From assembly GCF_029867415.1 (NCBI RefSeq), contig NW_026705779.1, forward strand, positions 1-64,000: a DNA stretch of 64,000 nt, written 5' to 3'. Source of the stretch: Vicia villosa (Eukaryota > Streptophyta > Magnoliopsida > Fabales > Fabaceae). The notes below the pieces were generated by a model that was not told the DNA's origin, did not search any database, and was given only the letters and a program-made list of their open reading frames with translations. Position 1 is the first letter of the stretch. The number at the start of each line of letters is the position of its first letter. Shown piece by piece: positions 1 through 11,187 of this stretch. Made by a program: the position numbers and the translations under genes.

Positions 1-3000
1 CAAATTCGATCCTCACACCATAGCTCTGCAGATCGGGTGCCACAAACTGATCAAGAGGTTTCCAGTTCATTCCAGGCATTCAAACACATCACATAAGGTC
101 CATTGAAGCTATCCAGATCATCACAAAGCATCTGTAACACCTCCAGGCACGATTTCAATTTCCAGTTTGGCCGTTTTTGAGGTAAGTGCTCATGAACTTC
201 AAACTCCATCATACATGCATCATAAATGAAAAATGAACATACCATCTTGTTTCTGCACTATCACTGATCATTAACCCTCAATCAATTTCACAATTCATCA
301 ATCATACACGATTTCATGATCAATCTCAGAATTAGGGTTCTTCGTGTTCATCACAAAATTGACCACCTTAGAGCAGAAATAAATGAAATTAAAGATCACC
401 ATCATGTTCCTTATGAAAAACCGAGTGAGATAGACTATCTACTTGATCAAAACGGTCCAGTTTCAAAGATTTTCAAAATCAAAAGGGGATGATGTTCTTG
501 GCGCGCTTTTTGTTCAGAAAATTCAAATTTTCGTTTCTTAATATAATTGAATGAACGCGCGTATGTAACAAGCCACAAGCGTGGCTCAGTTGGCTTTTGT
601 TTTGAGAAATAACTTCCAGGTCGTGGGTTCAACACCCTTAGGGACCAAAACCTTTTTTTTACAACTATTTTTCTCTCATTTTTCACACAACTTCATTTAA
701 TTATTTAACTAACCAAATTAATTTATTTTCTCTTCATTTTTTACACACCTCTTATTTAATATATATATATATATATTTTGACAATATCAAAAAAAATCAC
801 AAAAAAAGATTTATTTAATACATTTTTAATTGGTTTTAAAATGACTTGTTTTTAAGTAATTTTAATACTTTTAAATATTATTTTTCATTTGATTTTCAAA
901 TTTAATCACTTGTAAATATTTTTTGAAGCAAACCCTAATCATCTAAATGTTAATTGAAGACAATCTTCTTGTTTATCTCGATTAAATTGATTTCTTTCAA
1001 AATTCAAATCGTTTTAAAAACGAGCGATCCCGATTCCTTTTCAAAAACGGTAAACCATTTCTTTTTGATTTTCAAAGGAAACTATTGATTAAATCTTTTT
1101 AATTGATCAATTGATTTTCAAAACGATGTGGGGCCTCTCGAATATTAGAGAGTATAAGTCCCTTTCGTTTTTCTTTGTACAGTTTTTGTTTTAACAGAAA
1201 ATTTTTTTCCAAATAAACTTCCCAACAAGTTTTTTTTAACAAACAAATCTTTCAACTCTTTTTTAAACCATCCACCATGTTTTATGGAAATAAAACATGG
1301 GCCTCTCGAATATTAGAGAGTATAAGTCCCTTTATTTTTCTTTATACAGTTTTTCTTTGTACAGAAAACTCTTTCAAAACAAATCTTCAAACAGTTTTTC
1401 AAAAGCGAAACCTCGCGTCTGTAAATAAACAATCAACCATGTTTTGTAAATAACGCCACGGGCCTCCACGTAGGTATAAGTCCCAAGCCCTTTTGTACAT
1501 ACCCACTCAAGTACATGAAATTAGGTATTTCATTGTACACTTTTTTTGTACATGTCTCGATCAGTTTGATTTTTAACTTTGAATAACAAACCAAAAACGA
1601 AGGTTTCTTTAAATCTTCCCAAAAATATACCATGGGCCTCCATGTAGGTATAAGTCCCAAGCCCCTTTGTAAATACCTGTTTACATAGCTGTTGAATAAA
1701 TTCAAATGGACCTCTCCCCGAGTGTGAGTCCCGAACCCTGTGTATACAAATGGATCATGCTTACAGGTATATTTCCTTCATAAACTCCATTATATACACA
1801 CACTTTGTCATATATGTATAACTGTTCATATCTGTTCATGTACTTGTTCATATTTGTTCGTACTTGTTCATACTTGTGATTGTGTTATATGCTTGTTCAA
1901 CTTAGTACAACACTAGGTTCCCCATAGCCTCCTATTGGGCTTCGTGCAAAGAATCTCCACTAGTTTAGGTTAGGACATAGAGTATGGTTTCTCGGTGAAA
2001 TCGCTCTAAGAGCTCAAACCAACTATACCATGCCTCCCCTTGGGCTTTGTACAAACGAGTGACCCTCCCATAGCCTCCTCTTGGGCTTACAATGCAAGGA
2101 CCCCAGATTGTCCCTCCCATAGCCTCCTCTTGGGCTTACAATGCAAGGACCCTCGGATAGCCTCCTCTTGGGCTTCGTACAAGGACCCACGGGCTTCTTA
2201 TAAGCATCCCCAATATCCAAAACAAATACCCTAGGAGATTAGACATTTTTCATCTCTATGCTAGGAGTATCTCTTATATATCATCACAAACAATCAATCA
2301 ATCAAAATCAAACCTTTTTGCCACAAGGCTGGCTAATTAATCAAACTGTTTTACCACCATACTGGATGATTAATCAAAGTTTTTGTCACAAGGCTGACTT
2401 CATTGAAACTTTTGCCACAAGGCAGGCTGATTAATCAAAGTTTTGGTCACAAGGCTGACTTCATTAAAACTTTTGCCACAAGGCTGGTTAAACAAACAAA
2501 AACATCTTTATCATTCTAAGCACCCTAAGTGGCATGGCCCCGGGCTTATAATGGAAAGATTTTCAAACAAAAACAAACAGATGTATGTGATGATATAGAT
2601 TAGATACATCTAGCATTTAGACGACATTTGTCTATTTTCCTTTGCTTCCACTAGCATAAGTGGGAACTACGATTGCTCTGACTTTCTCAACATCCCTTTG
2701 AGAATACGTAGGCACAAGGTCGATCCTTGGCGAGCAAAACAAAACAAAAAAAACCATTCAAACCTTAGCACCCGTAGACCCCGAGCTACAGATGCTCTGA
2801 TTCCCTCTAGGGGATATGTATGCAGAGGATCGCGATGATCTTTGCGAGCATAATCAAACAAACACCTTAGGTCCCACCTATTTCACAAAAACCTCCACCA
2901 CAACAAGAATGGAATAAACAAAACAAAGAAACCTATAGAGTACTATAGATACGTTGGGTGCTAATACCTTCCCTTCGTATAACCAACCCTCTTACCCGGA

Positions 3001-3176
3001 ATCTCTCCCCCACTTTTAGGTTATTGCAGCTTTTTTCCTTTTCCTCCTTTGGAAATAATAAAAAGTTTGGTCGGTACAAAAGAAAAATCATTTTTTTTGA
3101 GCACTCGAGCCCAAAGAAGGCATCAGGTGTCTCATCCACAAAAAAGAGGAACAAAAACGGTTTTTCGCCCGCGACA
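1..3176 (+). mobile_element. Ogre-like LTR, right-hand part (start lies outside window)
   Basis: This is the distal part of a very long LTR like the one at 29462-35242. The two share an ordered set of landmarks: a GAGGTAAGT splice-donor-like site (178 here, 31431 there), a GCGCGC stretch followed by a tRNA-like segment, spacer motifs ending in TATAAGTCCC or TGTAAGTCCC, many copies of CTTGGGCTT..TACAAGGA, and a final block naming 'tacgttgggtgctaa' (2950) matching 'tatgtagggtgctta' (34960). The LTR ends ...CGACA at 3176. Beyond it a copia gag zinc knuckle on the minus strand is cut in mid-motif, so the insertion point is clear. The expected 5-bp duplication is GTAAC (3177-3181); its partner is off the window. 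No coding region is supported. Ogre elements are Ty3/gypsy, Tat branch; that assignment is by resemblance. Confidence 0.75.
577..661 (+). other. tRNA-like A-box/B-box segment inside the Ogre-like LTR
   Basis: GTGGCTCAGTTGGC (581-594) resembles a tRNA A box and GTGGGTTCAACACCC (623-637) a B box. An eight-T run (653-660) follows, like a Pol III stop. The same layout occurs at the matching place of the other Ogre-like LTR (31831-31919). It does not fold as a proper tRNA by eye, so a tRNA gene is not claimed. Confidence 0.5.
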
Positions 3177-3947
3177 GTAACCAGGCTCATTGCATTCATA
3201 GCATGTGACCTTCTTCTTGTCAGATCTTCTGCTTCCAGAAGATTCTCCACGTTCAGGCTTCTTAGAACTTTTGAAGTTCTTGAACTTCCTATGCTTGCTC
3301 TTCCAGAGTTGGTTTACCCTTCTGGAGATCATGGACAGTTCATCTTCTTCTTCTGATTCTTCAGAATCTTCTTCTTCAGCCTGAAAAGCGTTAGTGCATT
3401 TTTTATAATTATATTTTAATGCAATAGACTTACCTTTCTTCTGAGGTTCATTAGCATCCAGAAATCTTGATAACATTTTCTCAATGTTTTCATCATCCTC
3501 CATCTTGAAGGCTTCATATTTTTGGATCAAGGAAAGAGCTTTAGTCTCCTTGACTTGGGCATTTCCCTCATGAGTCATTTTCAATGATTCATATATGTCA
3601 TAGGCAGTTTCCCTGTTAGATATCTTCTCATATTCAGCATGAAAGATAGCATTCAGCAAAACAGCCCTACACTTGTGATGATTTTTGAATTGCTTTTTCT
3701 GATTATCATTCATCTCTTGTCTTGAGAGCTTTACACCACTAGCTTTCACTGGATGTTTGTAACCATCCATCAGAAGATCCCATAAGTCACCATCTAGACC
3801 AAGAAAGTAACTTTCAAGTTTGTCTTTCCAATATTCAAAGTTTTCACCATCAAATACTGGTGGTCTAGTATAACCATTGTTACCATTTCCATTATGTTGC
3901 TCAGCAGAGCCAGATGTAGATGTAGGTGTTGGATCTTCACCAGCCAT
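3177..3947 (-). pseudogene. Copia gag, truncated by LTR insertion and internally deleted
   Basis: Gag packages element RNA in virus-like particles. The frame starts MAGEDPTPTS and has the gag core seen in SIRE-type elements (RPPVFDGENFEYWKDKLE, about residues 30-47). It is followed by a long charged helical region, an acidic stretch EEEDSEESEEEDELSM and a basic stretch leading to the CCHC knuckle CYECNEPG. The knuckle is cut: after its Tyr the reading frame passes into the Ogre-like LTR (3176 and below), so the final His and Cys are lost. Compared with the related gag at 48275, about 62 residues are missing in frame after LSRF, with the next residues LDANEPQ, equal to about 186 bases. Apart from this deletion and the interruption the frame has no stop. 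Non-functional in this form. Confidence 0.85.
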
Positions 3948-4015
3948 CTAAACTTTGTGTTTTTCTCTTCCTGAATCTTTTCTAACACGGTTAAGTGCTT
4001 GCACCTAGAACCGAC

Positions 4016-4027
4016 GCTCTGATGCCA
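4016..4027 (-). promoter_or_regulatory. Primer binding site (tRNA-iMet type)
   Basis: Read on the minus strand, TGGCATCAGAGC lies two bases inside the LTR end. It is one base off the common copia primer site TGGTATCAGAGC. It fixes the orientation of the element as minus. Confidence 0.85.
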
Positions 4028-4029
4028 AT

Positions 4030-5165
4030 TGAAGGATAGAAAAACACTTAGAAAGGGGGGTTTGAATAAGTGTAGTTTTAAAACTCTTAAGATAAAAACA
4101 ACTTGCACAATTATTTTTATCCTGGTTCGTTGTTAACTAAACTATTCCAGTCCACCCTTGACAAGGTGATTTACCTCAACTGAGGATTTAATCCATTAAT
4201 CACACAAGATTACAATGGTTTTCCACTTAGATAACCTCTAAGGCTTCTAGAGTATTCTGATCACAACCTGATCACTCTAGGAACACAATGCTTAGATAAC
4301 CTCTAAGACTTTCTAGAGAATCCGATCACAACTTGATCTCCTCTAGTTCTTTACAAATGAATGTAAACAAATTCTTATAAGAGTTATACAATGCTTCTTA
4401 TAAAGCTATAATCACAACTGTGATATTTCTCTTAAAGTTTAAGCTTAATCTCACTAAGATATTACAACAGTAATGAAGTGAGGTTGATGATGAAGTTTTA
4501 GAGCTTTTTTGAATTTGACAGCGTTTCTGTATGTTTGTGCAAAAAGTTGTGTTCAGCTTCTCATCAGAACTTCTATTTATAGGCGTTTGAGAAGATGACC
4601 GTTGGGAGCATTTAATGCTTTGCGTAATCCGTACAGCATTGCATTTAATGTTTCACTCTTTTGTCAACTACCTCGAGCCTTGCTTTTGCTGCGTCTACTG
4701 ACTTTGCCGCTAATAGCTTCTAACGTTCCTTTTGTCAGTCAGCGTAACTTGCCATCTTGTACTTGCTTCTGATTTGACGTTTGTATGAACAACGTTTGAA
4801 AATCATCAGAGTCAAACAACTTGGTGCATAGTATCTTCTTGTCTTCTGACCTTGAAGTGCTTCTAGCGTGATACCATAAGAACTTCAGTGCTTCTGCTTC
4901 TGATCTCAAGTTCTTCTGATGCTTCAATAGACCATGTTCTGATTCTGCTTGACCATCTTCTGATGTCTTGCCAGAGCATGTTCTGATGTTGCATGCTGAA
5001 CCTTCTGAGTCAGTGTTTCTTGCGCTGAATTTGTGCATACTCTTTATGTGATTCCTGAAATGGAAATTGCATAGGATTAGAGTACCACATTATCTCATAC
5101 AAAATTCATATACATTGTTATCATCAAAACCAAGAATATTGATCAGAACAAATCTTGTTCTAACA
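4030..5165 (-). repeat. 5' LTR of the SIRE-type copia (1136 bp)
   Basis: Minus-strand ends are TGTTAGAACA (5165 inward) and ...CTATCCTTCA (4030). It matches the LTR at 47144-48198 in order: a start naming fragments such as TTTTGATGATAA, an end with CCCCCCTTTCTAAGTG. Both carry many copies of short ATCAGAA/TTCTGA motifs. It contains no gene. Confidence 0.85.
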
Positions 5166-8100
5166 AAAACCATGGTGAAGGAAAAAAGAGTGCAAAACAT
5201 ATGTATTTCTCCCCCTCATGTAGATATTTATATGTGAGACGATATTCTTTGGTAGTAATTGCTTAAAATTTCTTCTTGGAAAGTGACTTCATGTAGTGCT
5301 AATAGTTATGCAGGATTTGATGACGTTGTTGTCATGAGTTGTTTCATAGATCTCCATGAAATGGTTGTACCATCACATGTAAACAAATAACCTATTTCTA
5401 ATCTAGTATATTGAGAATCTGACAAGTAACCTACATCTCTAAGATAACAAAGTATATGTTTGACTCCGTTCGAATGTCTTCGTGTAGGTGAATAATTGTA
5501 TCTTGTTAATAGATTGACCACAAATGATACATCAAGACATTTATAATTAGTAAGGTACATTAGTGCTCCAATTGCACTAAGATATGGTACTTCAAGACCA
5601 AGCAATTTTTTTAATCATTTTCTCAAGGTTTGAAAGGATCTTTCTCTACATCTAATGATATAACAACCATTGGAGTAGATAACGGATGCGATTTGTCAAT
5701 ATAGAAGTGTTTCAACACTTTTCTATATAACCTTTCTGATGTACAAATATTCTATTGTCCAAATTCTCAATTTGTAAGCCTAGACATAATTTTGTTTTTC
5801 TTAGGTCCTTCATCTCAAACTCTTTCTTTAAGAAATTTATAGCTTTTGGAAGCTCTTCAAGAGTTCCATTAATATTTATGTCATTCACATAGACAACTAT
5901 TATTGCAAATTATTTTCCACATCCTTTTATAAAAATACAATGACAAATTGAGTTATTTATATAGTCATCCTTTAGTAAATATTCATTGAGGTGATTATAC
6001 CACATGCATCAAGATTGTTTCAACCCATAGAGAAACTTGTTCAATTTGATGGAGTAATTTCTCGAGATCTAAAATTATGTGCCTCTGGTATATTGAACCC
6101 TTCAGAAAGTTTCATGTAAATGTCACTATTAAGTGAACCATATAAATAATATGTCGTAACACTCATCATGTTCAAATTAAGCCCTTCATGTGCTACAAGG
6201 CTAATTAAATATCAAAAATTGATTGAATCCACTACAGGTGGATATGTTTTATCAAAATCAATATTAGGTCTTTGTTAAAATCATCGAGCAATAAATCAAG
6301 CTTTATACCATTCTTATTTTGATTTTTCACAAAAATTCATTTACATCCAATTGGTGTCACGCCTTGAGGTATTCGGACTACAGGTCCAAAATTGAGTCAT
6401 TTATAAAGTGAGTTTAATTCTTCTTCAATTAAATATATTCATTTTGGCTAATTCTCACATGGTCTAGAATCATTTTGAATATATTTATTTGATTATCTCA
6501 ATTTCAGCTCCATTCCATTTCATCTATGACATAATTTGTCGAGATCTATTTATTTCATATTTCAAGTACTTGATTTGTTCTTTTGGAACTGAAAATTAAA
6601 TTAGGTCAAAGTGCTCTTAGAATTTTCATATTCTCACTTGGGTCATCTTTAGTTTCTTTTCTTAGTAGAGTACTTTTAACATTGAAACCGACTTTCCTAC
6701 CATGCTTCATGCACGATTTCAATTCATTTGCGCTATTAGATTATCCAACAAGAGAATCTACTTCAATTGTAGTATTAACAACTATAATTGGTTGTATAAA
6801 ATTTACAAATGAATAATATTTCAAACTTCTGGTTCATATTGGTTTGCATGAGGATCAAGATATAAAATTGTTCATTGAACTTCTTGTTCATGATTTCGGC
6901 GACTTATTTCCTCCCCCTAATATTAGAAAAATTAACCGTTATCAAGTATTTTATTATTTGCTTAAATTATATCCTAAAAAATGGGATTCATGTCAATTAT
7001 ATTTTTTTAATATTCTTTCATGACTCATCTTAATGTATTATATTGGAGCAATTGGAACATACACAACACATCCAAAGATTCACTTAGATGAGAAGTATTA
7101 GAATAAATTGTAAGTTAAAGGAGGATTAAGATATAGGATCTTGTTGGCTTGATGCGAATAAATATTTTAATGTACTTGATTGCATGTTCTCAAAGTATAA
7201 TATAGAAGTTATAATCGCATAAGTATCAATCATACAACTAACTTTAGATGTCTAAAGAATGGATCTTCAGGTCCATTTTTTTCATATGAACATATGCTAC
7301 AAGATGTTCAATATCAATTTTTAATAATATATGTGATACTTATCAAAAAAAATCTGGAAAGAAAAAATTCATAAAATGGGATTGTTGTGTGACAAAACAT
7401 TTCACAAACTTCTTGTTGTGAGTAGACAAAAATATTTTGCATGATATTTTGGTCGATGCAACAACTAATGTCATGAAAAACTTAATTTCTCTGATTTTTA
7501 TTTTCATTTAGAAACACACAAAATTTAACTGGATTGAAGAAACTTCTGGTTCTTCAATACTAATTATTCGCATCATATTATATCCAAATTTAAAATATGT
7601 AGCAACTTTAGACTATTGATATATTCTTTAATATATTGCAATGTTTCAATTCTCTTGTTAAAATATCAATATTTAGAAATAATATGAATAAAGAAATTGT
7701 ATCAGCAAATATTGAACATATTATCATACACATGCATATGAACATATTGTCATATAATTATCAAAATCATACAAAATTATATCATCATAAAATTAATTTG
7801 TTTTACTATCCTTTCAGGGATGGATAAGTTCTTCAGGAACTATCTAAATAATTTGTTTTTCTATCCTTCAGGGATGCTTGATAAATTCTTCAAGAACTAT
7901 ATAAATAATTTGTAATAAACAATGATCTAAAAAAATATGATCACCTTCTAGGATGCGTTAAAATCATTTGTGTCATTCTTCTGGAATGACAATCTTGTAA
8001 TGAGCATATTACAAATTATAAATTTTTAGATCGAAACAAAAATTAAGATGAATTACATTGGTGATTCGAAAGTAAAATAATTTCTCTTAGCCAATGGCAT

Positions 8101-9234
8101 CTAAATCTTTAACTATGACAATTAGAGGAGTCAAAAATCTCATGCAATATCTATTGGGAGAAAAAAATATCTAAATAACATAAGGGACGCGACATTTGGG
8201 ATTTCACAATGTAACACAATTTTTTTTATAAACTAGACAATACTTAAGAAAAAAAATGTTACACATTATCAATAAGATGAAATATATAAATTTATAATTC
8301 TAATTATGAAATAATTTATACTCCAACAAATTTAATAAGTTTTTAACATAGCCAAATGCTAGAAAATTACAATAATTCAAAAATATAGTTATGCTTCCGA
8401 GATGTGTTAGAGTCACCCATGTCATTCTTCTGGAATGGAAAATATTTTATGAGTATATTATAATTTTTTACATTGAAACTCACAAAATTCTTTGTGAAAT
8501 CCTTCTAGAATACTTCACTATCATTGATCCAATCCATCTAGAATTCGATAATATAGCTGATGCAATCATTTTTCAAATTCTTAACATAACAGATGCAATT
8601 CTTCTGGATATGTTATTAGTATAGATGCAATCATTCTGAGATTCATTAATATCATGATGAAATTCTTTTAATATTAAAGATACAACATTTTAAGGTGTGA
8701 GAAACCCTCATTTTAAAACTTTAAGTTTTCGGGAATTATATATTACAAATGATCTTCGTAGTGATAAAAAGAAACAATTATTTGCACAATCCTTCTAGAA
8801 AGCTAAAAAAACCCTTCAAAGTCATGTCACAAATATTCACATCGATTGAGAAAAATAATTCTTGAAGCAATCCTCCTGAGATATCTTAACATTAGTCATG
8901 TAATCCTTCTGGGATGCACGCTATTCATGCAATTCTTCAGGGATGCCTGAAAATTACAATTGATATTTTCATAAAAATTGAACAATCATTCTTTGAGCAA
9001 ACCTCTAGGGATGCTTCAATAACTCGTCGATGATAGACAACCTTAAAAATATAATTGTGTTAACTAAACAAAATTTCCAATAGAATTTTATACAAAAGCA
9101 TAATAGAATAACACGCTAAAATTAAATCTATAAGATGAAGAAAAAATATTAAAAACTTACTCGAAAGAGAAGAAACATGATTATGCAAATCGATCATAAA
9201 ATCACTCACACAGTAGAGTTTCGTGCTGATAACG
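5166..9234 (-). pseudogene. Decayed Ty1/copia polyprotein region
   Basis: Minus-strand translation gives recognisable copia reverse transcriptase and RNase H pieces broken by many stops and shifts. Between about 6260 and 5880 are stretches like NMMSVTTYYLYGSLNSDIYM and a degraded VYVDD-type box (VYVNDININ). Near 5610-5300 is YLSAIGALMYLTN followed by LTRYNYSPTRRHSNGVKHI and ISWRSMKQ, typical of the copia RT/RNase H junction. A polypurine-like ATGAGGGGGAG lies at about 5212-5222. Integrase and gag are expected between about 6600 and 9100 but I cannot recognise them. This is an old element; the 3' LTR is beyond the SIRE-type insertion and off the window. The lineage within copia is not assigned. 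Confidence 0.75.
7800..9010 (-). repeat. Scattered short repeats in the copia relic leader
   Basis: Around a dozen diverged copies of a motif like CTTCTGGGATG (minus strand CATCCCAGAAG) lie at irregular spacing: for example near 7813, 7868, 7948, 7977, 8398, 8427, 8505, 8868, 8898, 8936 and 9005. They occupy the stretch between the primer site side of the LTR and the recognisable pol region. They look like decayed units of an old tandem array. The function is unknown. Confidence 0.5.
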
Positions 9235-9484
9235 TGTTATAAAATTAATTAACGAAAACAACATAGAGATGAAGGAGAGAAAGTAAGAGAGAAATTGATA
9301 TTCTATTATCTTCTTCAAAGAATTTTCTTTACATTGCAAAGTGGTCCTTATATATAGGACATTAAGAAGGTAAAAAATCATAACCTTACTATACCACTTA
9401 ATAGAAAATATGAAGATTAAAGATAAGAACATATATGGACATCCAGAATAATATTTATTCATAATATTTTCTATTTTGTTGACA
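9235..9484 (-). repeat. 5' LTR of the copia relic (250 bp)
   Basis: On the minus strand it starts TGTCAACAAAATAG at 9484 and ends ...TTATAACA at 9235. It has a TATA-like CCTATATATAAGGACC (9346-9361 region) and is followed by CGTTATCAGCACGA, a primer-site context common in short-LTR copia elements. The short LTR fits a compact copia lineage. Confidence 0.7.
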
Positions 9485-10424
9485 TCAATCTCATTCTTAA
9501 GTAGTTATTATAGAAGATAGTTCAAACTGCTATTTATATTCTCCAATGGCTTCTTAAACTATTATTTTCATTCTCCAATGGCTTCTTAAAGGACTCTTGT
9601 GGTCACTATTTTCACCAAGAGAAAAATCTATTCTTAATATGGAGAAATGCAATTTTATCATATTTATTTAAAGTTTTTTAATTTAATTTAAAAAAATTAT
9701 AGTTTTATATAGTAATATTGTATAAAAAGAATAATAAAAAAATTTCATAAAAATTTAATTTAATAATTATTTTTAAAATTTTATTTTAAATATTTTATAT
9801 TTCAAGAAGAACTTTTTTTGAATTTCAAAATTTTAAAAAGTCACTAAATTTTGAAACTATTTTAAATAGCTTTTCATAATAATTATTTTTGAGATGTAAT
9901 TTTTTGAAAAAAATTTTGATTATGATTTTATTTTGATTTTCAATAATTTATGTTTATGTTATATAATGTTAAAACTAACTTTTAATTTATAAAAACAAAT
10001 ATAAAAAAATTATAATATTTTAAAAAATGATTCTATAAAATCTATTTTAAAAAATATAAAAAACAAATATATTTTTATAAGGATAAAACAAACTCGCCCT
10101 TATTTTAATTAATCAATTTGAAAAAAAATAATTTTTAGTTATAAAAAACGTGTACCTTGAAATTTTCCATTCCAAGATCTTAAGTATCCAAAAAAAACCA
10201 CCATTTTAGTACTTGTGAACAAAATCAAAAGCAAAATTACAGAAAAAAAATACAGTTGCCAACATTTCTAAAAACTCAATATTGCTCAGTGTTGTTCGTG
10301 ATCCACTTCGTGAGAAAACTGAATCGAATCGATCTAAATTATAGTTAAAATTTATTCAAACTGAACTATTTCAATTTATTAAGAACCGAATCAAATCAAA
10401 ATTATTGGTTTGGTATGCCTTTTT
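9485..10424. other. AT-rich spacer with no recognised gene
   Basis: Very AT-rich DNA. The only structure seen is a short direct repeat, TTCTCCAATGGCTTCTTAAA, at about 9539 and 9576. No coding or RNA signal is supported. Confidence 0.6.
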
Positions 10425-10564
10425 GGGGAAATGACAAAGAGGAATAAGGTGGTGACATTGAATCAACACTATGATCTAACTCCTCCAATATCCTAGGGCC
10501 CGAGTCTCACATAGACAGACATTCACCCATAGGGGAAATGACAAAGAGGAATAAGGTGGTGACA
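10425..10564. repeat. About 33-bp direct repeat, copies 107 bp apart
   Basis: The stretch beginning GGGGAAATGACAAAGAGG and ending GGTGGTGACA occurs at 10425-10457 and again at 10532-10564. The DNA between and after is less AT-rich than its surroundings. I do not recognise the source. Confidence 0.7.
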
Positions 10565-11110
10565 CACATATCCGGGAGTTTATCCCCGTGAGAATAGCTC
10601 CTGAACTACGCAGCGTTACCCATTCCCGAAACTCATGCTCAAGAAATAACCTACAATATATGTGGCAAAGGGGCATTCTTGGAATCAATCCGCAAGAAAT
10701 AGCCAACATATGCGTAACTTACATTACTCTTTGATCAACAAGGATCAGTGAGCAGTTACCGTCCTCCTGTCCATTATGTGATCCCTCTTCCCACACTTAA
10801 TACACCATTAGATTATAGAACTTCGGAAGTAGCCACTTTAGGAAAAAAGGGAAATAGCGAGCCAACTTCTAGTTATTACTCTTGCTTAGGCTTCCTAAGG
10901 TTCACCTTACCAAGTTTTATCTTTTATTAATACAGATACATGAACATACACATGAATTTTATTAATACATAAGAGTGTGATAAAGTTGTGGAATCTTAGG
11001 CATCTCATAGCCCTTTGAGTTAGCTTTCCAATTCCTCCGAGCGGGTCATAATTCAAGTTGTGAAGCTCAAGTTATGGTTGAAACAATAAAGGGTCGTTTT
11101 TTGTCAGGTG
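10565..11110. other. Unrecognised moderately GC-rich stretch
   Basis: Short open frames exist on both strands (10476-10709 minus, 10748-10930 plus), but no family or splice pattern is recognised. From about 10980 the sequence looks like the start of an LTR-like region that resumes at 21565. No gene is called. Confidence 0.4.
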
Positions 11111-11187
11111 CAATCAATTTGCACAGTTGTCCAATTGATTGCTTACTGAACAGAATGCACAGAATGGCAATTTTTCACAGCGCAATC
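11111..11187. repeat. Palindromic CAATYGATTG-type motifs, left half of a split region
   Basis: CAATCAATTT (11111) and CAATTGATTG (11132) are 21 bp apart. CAATC (11183-11187) is half of a third copy, CAATCGATTG, completed at 21565-21574 on the far side of the inserted element. A fourth copy, CAATTGATTG, is at 21586, again 21 bp from the third. The host is probably an LTR; its family is not assigned. Confidence 0.6.

Larger units (their letters stand above)
3177..5165 (-). mobile_element. SIRE/Maximus-type Ty1/copia element, 5' part only
   Basis: Read on the minus strand this is a 5' LTR (5165 down to 4030), an initiator-Met-type primer binding site, and the gag start codon at 3947. Gag runs until the Ogre-like LTR cuts it at 3177. 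Protease, integrase, RT and the 3' LTR would lie beyond the left window edge. The LTR begins TGTTAGAACAAG and is of the same family as the LTR at 47144-48198. The element itself lies in the 3' part of the copia relic at 5166-9484, just after that relic's polypurine tract. The flanking AAAAC (5166-5170) is the likely target duplication; the other copy is not visible. Confidence 0.85.

Noticed and set aside
577..661. A true tRNA gene
   Set aside because: Only the A/B-box words fit; acceptor and anticodon stems do not pair well by eye.
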